From positions 1 through 53,352 of the forward strand of contig JADJFE010000020.1 of assembly GCA_016708725.1 (NCBI GenBank): a stretch of 53,352 nt of DNA, in the 5' to 3' direction. The stretch is from Candidatus Aalborgicola bjergmarkensis. GTDB lineage: Bacteria; Pseudomonadota; Gammaproteobacteria; Burkholderiales; Burkholderiaceae_C. This document shows, piece after piece, positions 46,137 through 53,352 of the stretch; positions within the stretch are counted from its first letter, which is position 1, and every line of letters begins with the position of its first letter. The translations under genes were made by a program, and so were the position numbers. The notes under the pieces were generated by a model. The model did not search any database, had not been told where the DNA came from, and saw only the letters and a list, made by a program, of their open reading frames with translations.

Positions 46137-46541
46137 GGTGTGCTTCCTTGGGTGGGGTTGAACGACGGATGCGACGGCGTAAAAGTCGATACGCACAAAT
46201 TCAGCGCAGCTGCTTTGACAGAAATGACACTGCCAGAGCCGCTGTGGCACATCGACTTTGATTGCACTCACATCCGCGTCCAGTAGAGCAAATGCTGTGG
46301 GGGGTGGGGAACCCTGATGCGTCACTTTTTTGTGTTTTGCCCTCCAGCGCTGCTGTCGCCGAGCATGGGCGTGGCGACCACGTCTGCTACTTTGGTAGCG
46401 TTTTCCTGCCTCGCGTACGCAGCGTGCCCGCTGTGTCGATGCACAGTCTTTGCAGTAGCGATTACCACGATCACAACGGCTGCATATGAGCACCAGGATG
46501 CTGCAACGAGCACACAAGTAACGCCTTGCGGGAGGTTCCAT
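46137..46541 (-). CDS. Zinc-ribbon accessory protein of element B (open into istA)
   Basis: From ATG 46541 (MEPPARRYLCARCSILVLIC) the frame has CARC, CSRC, YCKDC and later CHFCQSSC, a cysteine-rich set likely to bind zinc, plus a basic middle RRGRHAHARRQQRWRAKHKK ending KVTHQGS. It has no stop before the istA ATG and runs on in the istA frame to 45948, so a native stop was probably lost or the two are fused. A homologue, also frameshifted, lies in element A (48.1-48.4 kb). DNA or RNA binding is likely; the role in transposition is unknown. Confidence 0.6.
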
Positions 46542-46913
46542 CGCCAAAAAGTGGCCGACGGGGGGTTGGGCTGGACAATGCCTAGAGTTTCGTGACATAC
46601 TGACACTGGCAACGTCGCCCTCCCGGGCTCGGGGCACGACATCGGTTTGAACTTTCGACGTTATTGGCTGATGTATTGCCTGCTTCGAGCTTTATGGCGG
46701 CAAGCTCGTTTTCTCCTCCCGGATTGCTTGGCTAGTGCATCCCAAGCCTTGCCTCAAACGCAAATCACAACACCACATCCCGGGAGCGCCGCCACGCCAT
46801 GGGGTCTTGAAACTCGCCCTTCGGGCTCCTTTCAAGCCCCCCATGGCGTGCAAATCCGTAGTTCTGCGCAATACCTCTGCCGCCAGATTGACGCGCATTC
46901 CGGCAGCCATTCA

Positions 46914-46991
46914 CACCCGGCTGATTTCACGTAAACCTGTGCTCTGTTGGTGCAAGGTGAGCACACTGGCACGAATATCTATCGGGGTCAT
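46914..46991 (-). pseudogene. istA: istA of element A, N-terminal part
   Basis: Begins at ATG 46991: MTPIDIRASVLTLHQQSTGL followed by REISRV, where element B enters. It continues at 43532. The predicted native junction ISRVLHLSRNTVRG makes a normal IstA N-terminal HTH, which confirms both the insertion point and the reading frame. Confidence 0.85.
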
Positions 46992-46992
46992 G

Positions 46993-47923
46993 GCACCAGC
47001 CTGGTAAGTTCGTTGTTCACTTGTTCCAGCGCTACATGCAGGCGCAGACACGCGCCCTTTAGCGTTGGTTCCAACGGGGCGGTCAGTGGCACTAGGCGTC
47101 GGTGTGCGCGTTGCAGCAGTGCTTGCAGGTAACCAGCTCAGCAGCCACCTCACGTTTAGGTCCGCCCGCAGGTCTTTGGCAATGCTCTGGCTTTGTCTCT
47201 CGTTCAAGCTGTCGATAAACAGGCGTGGGTGTTCCACCATGCGTTGGCGCTGCGTGTGTTGGGCGGCTTGGTAGTGGCTAAACCAGGCTTGCAGTTCACG
47301 CGTACTTAAGTGGTCGCTTGCCATGCTGGCCAGTAGTTGACTGGCATGCTCGCTGTTGGCGCGCGCCAACGGGGCCACAATGCGTGAGCCGCCCAACCCG
47401 ATATGCCCCACTGCGCACCGCCTGCACCAGGTCCTGGGACAGTGCCCCAGTACCAAGCGGCGCTGTGCCCAGCTCACATCACGGGCGCATTGACGTGCAG
47501 CTTCGCGCTGACTCAGGCCAGGGAGTCGATCAGCTCGCGCAGCATGAGGGTCCCCTCCATGGGGTCAAATGCCCGCGAGAACGAGTGGGGTAGCATCTGT
47601 GCCGGCGCAGGCCCCACCGGGCAGTGCCAGCATTGCACCAGGGCGGTGTCTGCGCCCAGTCGCTTGAGCGCGCTCAGGCGCCGGTAGCCGTCAATCAGTA
47701 CCAGGGCACCACTGTCTTGGTCGTCAGCGGCAATGCACGCTACCAGTTGTCCGCTTGTGCGTATCGATTCAGTCAGTCGCTGCACTGCCGCCGTATCGGC
47801 GATGCGGGTGGCCTCAAAGCGCAGCTCCAGGCCGGGTAAATCGACTTGTCTTGCGCCAACGTACCCGCCCACACTTTGTCTGGCGAGCGCCAAAGCCATG
47901 GGTGTTGCTGGTCTGGCTTTCAA
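46993..47923 (-). pseudogene. ParB-like partition-family gene of element A, frameshifted
   Basis: The first part (from TTG 47923 or an earlier lost start) reads VGARQVDLPGLELRFEATRI, VQRLTESIRTSGQL and GALVLIDGYRRLSALKRLGA, the ParB/Spo0J N-terminal domain with the GYRRLSA motif where CTP-binding ParBs have GERRxxA. A frameshift near 47513 separates the HTH region (SQREAARQ-like, then VSWAQRRLVLGHC). The C-terminal half is helical (QLLASMASDHLSTRELQAWF). In intact relatives such a protein would bind DNA. Its position between the zinc-ribbon gene and istA makes it a component of element A. Confidence 0.72.
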
Positions 47924-48079
47924 GGGAGTCGGTCAGGGGTAATTCCTTGTCTTTTATGGGTCGAAAATCGGTCTCACTCGTTGCCCGCAGCAGCCGACTA
48001 CGGCGAACTCCGCTCGCCACAGGGCGCGCGCCACCAGTGGCAATGCCCCGCTGGTGTCGGCTTTGGACAGTTGCGCTGG

Positions 48080-48395
48080 CTCATCGAGCTGGTGGGTAGT
48101 AAATCACCCGCACAGGCTTCTTGGGAAGGCCCTGATGAGTCACTATTTTTGGAGGCAGTTCCTGCTCTCGCTGGCGTAGGCGTAATCGTTGTTGACGACG
48201 GGCGTGGTTGCAGCGTCCGACACGGCTGCTTTGATATATCCTGGAGCTCTGCGTTGACTGGCCAGACGTGCCTGTTTGCGACACTCAGCGCTGCAGTAGC
48301 GCTGACCTCGGTCTAAAGCGTACACACTAGCACTTCGGTTTGACAGCACGCACATTGCAGCGTGCGTCCACTGCTCAATGCAGCTTGCATTCAGC
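48080..48395 (-). pseudogene. Zinc-ribbon accessory gene of element A, frameshifted
   Basis: Pieces in three frames align with the element B protein: LQCACCQTEVLVCTL, then DRGQRYCSAECRKQARLASQ, then YQSSRVGRCNHARRQQRLRL and KIVTHQG. The same succession CxxC, CDRGxRYC, RYQxSRxGRxxHARRQ, KVTHQG is seen in element B. At least two frameshifts are present. Finding homologous genes in two otherwise different IS21 elements points to a conserved accessory factor. Confidence 0.7.
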
Positions 48396-48826
48396 GCTCC
48401 TGTTGGAGCCTCAAATGGACACCTCGAAAGTCGATCCGTGGTTCATGCTCACGGCACATTCAGCACTGGACATTGATCACGACTGGGGACAATAATTGGT
48501 GCGCACTCGTGGCTGATACGGGTGGGGCGCGCTAGCCGAAATCACTTGTTCGGGTCGAAAGCGGTTGGTGCGCCCGTTCTTCATTACATCTGCGTTTTAC
48601 ACGCTTGTCGGGCGTAGTGCCAATTCATAGTCTTGGCAGACCACCAACTATCCGTACCACATTGACCAAGCCTGCGCCTTTTTGTCAAACGATATCTTGA
48701 GTCTGGACAACGAATTAATTCAAGCAATGGCGGTTGACATACGCAAGAACGTCAGCCTCAGGCATTCATCCAAGAGCTGTGGGTTCGTCTATCACCACAT
48801 GCCAACGTACTCTCAGCCAAAGTCTG
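48396..48826. other. Element A right flank without a recognisable gene
   Basis: Between the zinc-ribbon remnant and the right inverted repeat both strands are full of stops and no family is recognised. It may hold the lost start and promoter of the accessory genes. Confidence 0.5.
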
Positions 48827-48876
48827 TGGGTCAATTCCAATGAGCAGGGGTGGGTCAATTTCCGTGAGCGCCAAAG

Positions 48877-50478
48877 GGTATGGGCCACAGCGACATCCAG
48901 CGCCCGATGCGCCGCATCAAGCCATCCCGGACGTTGGTTATAGAGATTGGTCAAGGTCCTCTTAGCCAGCTCTTTTTCATAGCCTGCCTTGGGCACGATG
49001 CGATCCGGGTAAGGCTGGCCAGTCATGCCCAGTGGTACGACATCAGGCACGCGCTGCATCCACTCCGGCGGATTGAGCCAGTTCTCGCGCAACTGGTTGA
49101 GTCGGTGCGCAGCCTGGGCGATTTTAATTACTGTATCTTTGATAGCTACTCCCGCACGGCTGGCGTGCGCTACAGGGATAATTGCCCCGTTTTCCAGCGT
49201 TTCGGTCTGCTGGTGCGCGGTATCAAGAGGCGTGAGACCTTCGGGGAACGGGAAGGTTTCAAAGCAGGTGGTGGGTGTGTAGCGCGGATCATTGCCAACG
49301 CCCAGCCAAGTGCACATGCGCAGCGACCAGAGTTCGTGCATGCGGCTGTGCAGGATGCCAAAGGTGGTGTCGACACCCTTACCGCGCTGGGCATAAACGG
49401 CGTTGAGCGCATCAAAGTACGCATCGCTTCAACTCTCCTCGTTTTTGCCACCTCCCAGAAACGGCGGATTGCCTACCAGCACATCAGCCTTCGGCCAGAT
49501 TGCCTCGGTGCCGTCGGCATTGAGAAGCGCGTCGCGGTGTTCGATGGCGTCCAGGCTGTGCAGTGCCGGGCGTTTGTGGATCGGGCGGCCATTGCGTTGG
49601 CACCATTGCAAGTCGCCAATCCAGACGGTCCGCGGGCCAGTTCCGCTGCGTATTCGTTGATTTCCAGCCCCAGAATGTTGATTGTTCCGCATTCGATGCC
49701 GAGCTGTTGCAGGCCCAGCGCTTCGGCGTCAAGCTGCGCGGCGTGTTCCCAGGGCTTTGAGGCGTGCAATGCCAGATACAAAAGTTACCCGAACCGCAGG
49801 CCGCATCGAGCACGCGGAAATTGCAGATGCTCCAGATAAGCGTGGTAAGCTTGGTTGCTCGCGTGGCTTCGGGGCGTGCTTTTGACCCAGCGCTGCGGTA
49901 ATGGTGGCTTTGGCTGTTTGCCATTCCACCGCCAGGGGCGCGTGATCAGCGGGTCAATAATTTTTCTGGATGGGTGGCCACATCGGTAAAGTGCGCGCCC
50001 AGCTCGGCGCGGCTGTTCGGGTCCAGGCCGCTTTCGAATAGCGTTCCGAAAATCGTCGGGTCAATGGCGCGCCAGTCTTTTTCAGCAGCTACGCGATGCA
50101 GACAGGCCAGGTCAGCGGGCAAAAGCGGTGGAATGTCGATGTGGGCAAATAAACCGCCATTGAACCAGGTGATGTCGTCGCTACCGTATGCACCGCCTTG
50201 CTGTATTGCTGCAAACAACGTAGCGATGCGGGTAGCAGCCTTGACCAGATCGCGCTTGGGGCTTTTGTTTTTCCAGGCAAAGTGGTCGCGCTTCCACACG
50301 TCAGCCCAGCCGTCACCACCGCCCATCTTTTTGGCGCCGCGCTCAAAGCAGTAGTTGTCGCGGTCACGCGGCTTGTCCACGCCCAGCAATTCACACAGAT
50401 CGTCGAAATGCGCCTGCGCTCCGGCGCGCTCGGTCAAGGGTTGTCACGCCAGCGATTGATGAATTGTTCGGGGGTCAT
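48877..50478 (-). pseudogene. MmeI-like type IIL/ class I DNA methyltransferase, decayed
   Basis: Starts MTPEQFINRWRDNP at 50478, then a lost base gives a stop; the frame resumes as TERAGAQAHFDDLCELLGVD, GAKKMGGGDGWADVWKRDHF. A large central deletion follows (KNKSPKRDL joins KAATRIATLFAAIQQGGAYG). Later come DPTIFGTLFESGLDPNSRAE, the SAM motif VLDAACGSGNF, the catalytic VGNPPFLGGGK (about 49.45 kb), MHELWSLRMCTWLGVGNDPR and LAKRTLTNLYNQRPGWLDAA. Element A cuts it after ALDVAVAHT. Intact relatives are modification or restriction-modification enzymes in defence. It is non-functional. Confidence 0.88.
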
Positions 50479-50479
50479 G

Positions 50480-50785
50480 GGGCGGGATGGTGAAGTTCGC
50501 CAACACGCTGAAAAATGCCGGTGTGCCGGACAAGCAGGCTGAAGGCGATGGCGACGGCCCAAAGTGAATCGCTGGCCCAAGCGTTCGATGCAACCGTGGC
50601 AACCGGGGCGATGTGCTTGCTGTAAAGAATGAGTTGGTGATGGTCAAGACCGAACTGAAATCGGACATTGCCGCATTGCGCGCCGGGAAATGCAGGCGCT
50701 GGAGCTGCGGCGACCATCAAACTCGGCGCTTTTTGGTAATTGCCGTGGGGGTGATCGTCACCCTGCTCCAGCGCGACACTGCGCC
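50480..50785 (+). pseudogene. DUF1640-like coiled-coil membrane protein, decayed
   Basis: On the plus strand, pieces in several frames read FANTLKNAGVPDKQAEG, AVKNELVMVKTELKSDIAAL, REMQALELR and LVIAVGVIVTLLQR. This is the order of small DUF1640-type proteins: N-terminal cap, coiled coil, C-terminal membrane anchor. Frameshifts separate the pieces. It lies head to head with the methyltransferase start and ends inside the second methyltransferase tail. Confidence 0.6.
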
Positions 50786-50995
50786 CCGGATTCAGCGCCA
50801 GCAGCCGCTGCATAACTTCCTCATCCGTCACGTCTGTGCGATAGTCACCCAGCTCGTGGGCATGGGCCTAGCGACATCCAGCGCCCGATGCGCCGCTTGG
50901 GCGATTTTAATTGCTCCAGTTTTGATAGCTGATGCCGCACGGTTGGCGTGGGTTACGGGGATAATTGCCCCGTTTCCCAGCATTTCGGTCTGCTA
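50764..50995 (-). pseudogene. Second methyltransferase 3' fragment with internal deletion (tail T4)
   Basis: In minus-strand order it reads GNGAIIPVTHANRAASAIKT, IKIAQAAHR then directly ALDVA and, after a shift, HELGDYRTDVTDEEVMQRLL and ALNPGRSVALEQG. In the main copy about 190 bp separate KIAQAAHR from ALDVA (LNQLRENWLNPP...LDAAHR); here they are fused at the shared AAHR sequence. Its 5' side abuts the cinA fragment. It also contains a palindromic repeat unit (50924-50960) in frame. Confidence 0.75.
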
Positions 50996-51002
50996 AATTC
51001 AC

Positions 51003-51312
51003 GTAAGTAGCCGGCACAAACCCTGCAACGCCCGCCTGACCGTGGCAGCGCGCACCGCGCCACGGTCTCCAGGAAAATGCTGCACCTCGCTGACGACACC
51101 CTGCGGCGTAGCCCAGGACAAGCACACGGTACCGACTGGCTTATCAATACTCCCCCCACCCGGCCCCGCGATGCCGCTGACAGCCAGCGCCGCTTTTGCG
51201 CGTGAATGCGGCAAGGCGCCACGCCATGGCACGCGCTACCTGCTCACTCACAGCCCCGTGCTGGGCAATCAGTGCAGCATCCACCCCAGCATTTCCGGTT
51301 TGGCAGCATTGG
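51003..51312 (-). pseudogene. pncC: cinA/pncC C-terminal fragment, copy 2
   Basis: Pieces on the minus strand read SNAAKPEMLGVDAALIAQHG, AVSEQVARAMAWR, AALAVSGIAGPGGGSIDKPV and VQHFPGDRGAVRAATVRRAL followed by QGLCRLLT. This is the second half of the CinA C-terminal nicotinamide-nucleotide amidohydrolase domain; the catalytic ESCTGG half is absent. One frameshift is seen near 51225. Its neighbour pgpA is in the order usual for this family, so this was a genuine chromosomal pair that decayed, or a duplicate of a functional locus elsewhere. Confidence 0.82.
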
Positions 51313-51495
51313 ATTAGCTGACAAAGCCGCGCTCAAACCTAGGGCACCGTGATCTGCCAGATCGGTACGCGGCCGCAATCGTCCCACCGGTACAGCTCTC
51401 GGCAGTGGTCAGTTTCAGGATTTTTTGCGACAATTCCAGCCAGAATCCGGCACCAGTCGTGCGGGAGTGGCTCTGCATTTAATGTGAATTTTCTG

Positions 51496-51991
51496 TCACC
51501 GGAAGATGACGCTCCAAAGAGCAAACACCAGCAAGGTGCAAAATGCCACAACCAGATCTTCCCGAACATGATGCCAAAACCGGCCCTTGCTCCAGACTTT
51601 TTGGTCGGAATCCGGCTCTCGCGTATGTCCAGCGCATCCGCCCAACCCACAAGGCCGGGTTTGAGCGCGTCAAAAACGGAACAAAGCAAATGCCAGCATC
51701 TGCCCCAAAAAACCCGTAGGCATTACGAACCACAGAACCAGCCAGAAGGCGAGCACACCGTCATACCACACTGCCGGGATCGAGCACGCCCCTATCGCGC
51801 GCGGTCACGCTGCACGCCCACCAGCCAATGGGCAAGCACCAATCCGATCACCAGGCCCAACGTGCATCGCTCATCCAGGGCGTCAGCACCAGGAATGCAA
51901 CCAGGCCTACAACGTCCCGACGGTGCCTGGGGCGATGCGGACAGGTGGCGCCAAACCCTAGCGCCAGAAAATGCGCCGGATGCGACAACAT
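51496..51991 (-). pseudogene. pgpA: Phosphatidylglycerophosphatase A, decayed
   Basis: From ATG 51991 (MLSHPAHFLALGFG) in changing frames come RIAPGTVGTL, LVLTPWMSDARWAWVIGLVL, RGVLDPGSVVYDGVLAFWLV, FFDALKPGLVGWADAL and EDLVVAFCTLLVFALW with a stop at 51496. This is the full PgpA order, a membrane enzyme that removes phosphate from phosphatidylglycerophosphate. Several frameshifts and a stop after GTVGTL disable it. PgpA is often needed for phospholipid synthesis, so an intact copy is expected elsewhere. Confidence 0.82.
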
Positions 51992-52079
51992 GAAACGCGC
52001 GCTCGGCAGCGGGTGCGGTGCCGTGCTACCCTGCTGGTGCACATCCGTCTCATCTGCCACGGCAAACACACACCGGGTG

Positions 52080-52600
52080 TTGCTCATACAACCTGTTTTT
52101 CATCGCCAAATAGGCATCAAGGTGGGCAAATGTGTCGTTGCAGCCCTGTTGCATGGCTGCATGACTCGCAACAAAGCGGCGATTTCGGCCTGTGTGGCCT
52201 GCCAGGGTTCAGCGAATGGTGATTTCCGTACCATACCATCATCACCCTGCTCGCGCAATGTGGTGCATGAAGCGTCTGCAAAGGGTACGTTGACTCCATC
52301 GGGTGGCGTGTCAGGCGACCTTTGCGTCGGAAAACCCGATGATCACCTCAGGTATTCCGGCTCTCCGCAAATCCACAAAGTTCCATTTTCCCCAGTTTCA
52401 GCCCGCAGCGGGGCCACGCAGACAGTAGTGAAACTACCACCTGGGCGCAAATCCATGTTGCTGTGCGGCACCGTGAAACCGCTAGGCCCGAACCATTCAA
52501 CAGCGGCTCCAGGGGCCAAGTGCCTGCCACACCAGAGGCCGGGGCGCATGCAGTCGCTGCATCTCGAGGCTAGCTTCACTGCTGCCATGGTTCAAGTACG
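52080..52600 (-). pseudogene. SRPBCC/AHSA1-family protein, decayed
   Basis: Minus-strand pieces: LEMQRLHAPRPLVWQALGP, AAVEWFGPSGFTVPHSNMDL, RPGGSFTTVCVAP, NVPFADASCTTLREQGDDGM and HLDAYLAMKNRL. These follow the order of START-like AHSA1 proteins, which bind hydrophobic ligands in a helix-grip fold. Frameshifts near 52515 and a stop near 52343 break it. The 3' end abuts the pgpA start. Confidence 0.72.
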
Positions 52601-52689
52601 TCAGGTGCGCCAGTGCGTCAGTACGCTGGAAAGCGTATTTGGCTAACGGGTAGTGAGCATGCCGAAAGGCTCTGAACCCATTTCTGGAG

Positions 52690-53352
52690 CGCGTCGGGCT
52701 GGTAAATTCGATTTGCATCCTTGGTATTTTGCAAAAATTGCGGACAAAAAATTAATACCCCAAGCGCGTTTACACCACACCGCTATAAACAGTTGATGAC
52801 GCGCTTTGCTTCCGCTACCAACGAAGCGGTAGACAAACCGGAAGGGGATATCAGTTCAGCGATTTCTTCATCGCTTACCGCTATCGGGCTCCGGTGACCA
52901 TTGGCAGCAGCTTTTTGACGAATCATATCGAGCCCCAATCCTTTTACCATCGTCGTGGAAGCTAAAGTTCAACTGGTCTTCGCTCAGAGAGGTTTCCAGT
53001 GTGATGTGCCCTTCTCTAGTTTGCCAGCAATGCGCTGCTCGGTGGTCACCAGGCCGCGGTCCAGGGAATTGCAGGAAAACGTGCGCATGAACACATTGCG
53101 CAGCATTGGAACCCACATCACTTTTTACCGGATAAAAGTTGTCGGTGATGGCGATTTCCAGGTTTCACGGCCTATGAAGCTGCCTTGCCATGGAGGGGAT
53201 GCCCCGTATGATGCCGTTGAGCATCTCATGAACCACTTTCGGAACGGGCGGTATTGATCGAATCCCGAACAAATTTCACGGAGGTCTTGAGCGCGCCAAC
53301 GGCCGACATTTCATTCACATCATCAACGGCGCTGCAATACGCTCCAGCACGG
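52690..53352 (-). pseudogene. CheA/Hpt-type histidine kinase, decayed and partial
   Basis: Minus-strand pieces: VVHEMLNGIIRGIPSMARQL, EIAITDNFYPVKS, MLRNVFMRTFSCNSLDRGL, ITLETSLSEDQLNFSFHDDG, KGLGLDMIRQKAAANG and ISPSGLSTASLVAEA. They follow CheA-like kinases from the region before the ATPase into the GHKL ATP-binding domain (FHDDG where active kinases have DDGRG-like). Stops and shifts are frequent. The gene continues beyond the window. Chemotaxis or complex phosphorelay signalling was the likely original role. Confidence 0.72.

Larger units (their letters stand above)
43533..46913 (-). mobile_element. Element B: IS21-family element nested in istA of element A
   Basis: A 3,381-bp element flanked by exact 6-bp duplications CACCCG (43527-43532, 46914-46919). 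Its ends are imperfect inverted repeats: GGCTGTCTAATAGCGCGC with AAATTTGGCGGAG on the left against GGCTGCCGGAATGCGCG with TCAATCTGGCGGCAG on the right. On the minus strand it carries a zinc-ribbon gene, istA, istB and a 78-aa ORF. Several frameshifts show it is no longer autonomous. Nothing else is seen at 46542-46913. Confidence 0.88.
40748..48876 (-). mobile_element. Element A: IS21-related transposon with parB-like and zinc-ribbon genes
   Basis: The outer element, 8,129 bp including nested element B (about 4.74 kb without it). Terminal inverted repeats begin CTTCGGCGCTCA (left) and CTTTGGCGCTCA (right, complement) and share TGACCCACC, TGCTCA and a second TGACCCAC, the multi-site ends typical of IS21. 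Exact 5-bp duplications GGTAT flank it (40743-40747, 48877-48881). On the minus strand it holds, from right to left, a zinc-ribbon gene, a ParB-like gene, istA (interrupted) and istB, all decayed. It interrupts the methyltransferase gene. Confidence 0.88.

Noticed and set aside
48734..49839. Plus-strand ORFs over the methyltransferase
   Set aside because: Antisense shadows; NPPF and SAM motifs are on the minus strand.
51349..52646. Plus-strand frames of 200-270 codons at the right end
   Set aside because: They cover decayed pgpA and SRPBCC genes readable on the opposite strand and show no family features.

Overview
The window looks like a chromosomal stretch of a betaproteobacterium, most likely of the Comamonadaceae (Rhodoferax/Acidovorax-like). 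The evidence is protein-level resemblance (PolA, MaeB, the YqjD/YqjE/YqjK-like trio, U32/TrhP) and a dispersed palindromic repeat (GATAGC...CCGCACG...) of the kind I associate with that family. Pyruvate:ferredoxin oxidoreductase, phosphofructokinase, malic enzyme and a chemoreceptor suggest a motile, facultatively anaerobic cell. The species cannot be named from the sequence.

1-8.1 kb: end of an integrative, phage-satellite-like element. It carries a HigBA/RelE-type toxin-antitoxin pair, small translationally coupled genes, a large PriCT/Toprim/DUF927 primase-helicase, a nested inverted repeat built from 9-bp iterons just downstream (a candidate origin), two Mor-like regulators, a Mu gpI-like protease/scaffold gene without other virion genes, and a gene-poor right end with a 55-bp direct repeat, a tRNA T-arm-like fragment and a strong terminator.

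8.4-28.2 kb: ordinary, intact chromosome. Two HDOD genes bracket a YqjK/YqjE/YqjD-like envelope trio; polA; a methyl-accepting chemotaxis protein; a thioredoxin-like protein; a four-gene pyruvate oxidoreductase operon whose last gene fuses an NAD(P)H-binding flavoprotein to a ferredoxin domain; pfk; maeB; a secreted protein of unknown function; a FAD monooxygenase; trhP (tRNA wobble hydroxylation).

28.2-37.1 kb: a giant surface-protein gene (DUF1566, LamG, Ig-like, BACON and RTX-like segments; about 1,989 aa when reconstructed) cut by a 1,824-bp insertion sequence with a 15-bp target duplication. The segment is flanked by two copies of the trhP 3' end.

37.1-53.35 kb: a mobile and defence-gene graveyard. 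Two VapC-type toxin-antitoxin pairs and an IS607-type tnpA-tnpB unit are followed by an MmeI-like DNA methyltransferase gene split by a nested transposon. Outer element A (40748-48876, TSD GGTAT) carries a ParB-like gene, a zinc-ribbon gene and istA/istB. Its istA is itself cut by inner element B (43533-46913, TSD CACCCG), which carries another zinc-ribbon gene, istA/istB and a 78-aa ORF. Excising B restores the istA reading frame at its junction, and excising A restores the methyltransferase frame at its junction, so the order of events can be read. Beyond 50.5 kb are decayed fragments: DUF1640, a second methyltransferase fragment, cinA/pncC, pgpA, an SRPBCC protein and a CheA-like kinase.

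The region's history is readable: several genes exist as repeated 3'-terminal fragments (methyltransferase four times, cinA twice, trhP twice), often beside the palindromic repeat or an IS, which suggests repeated recombination at one hot spot.
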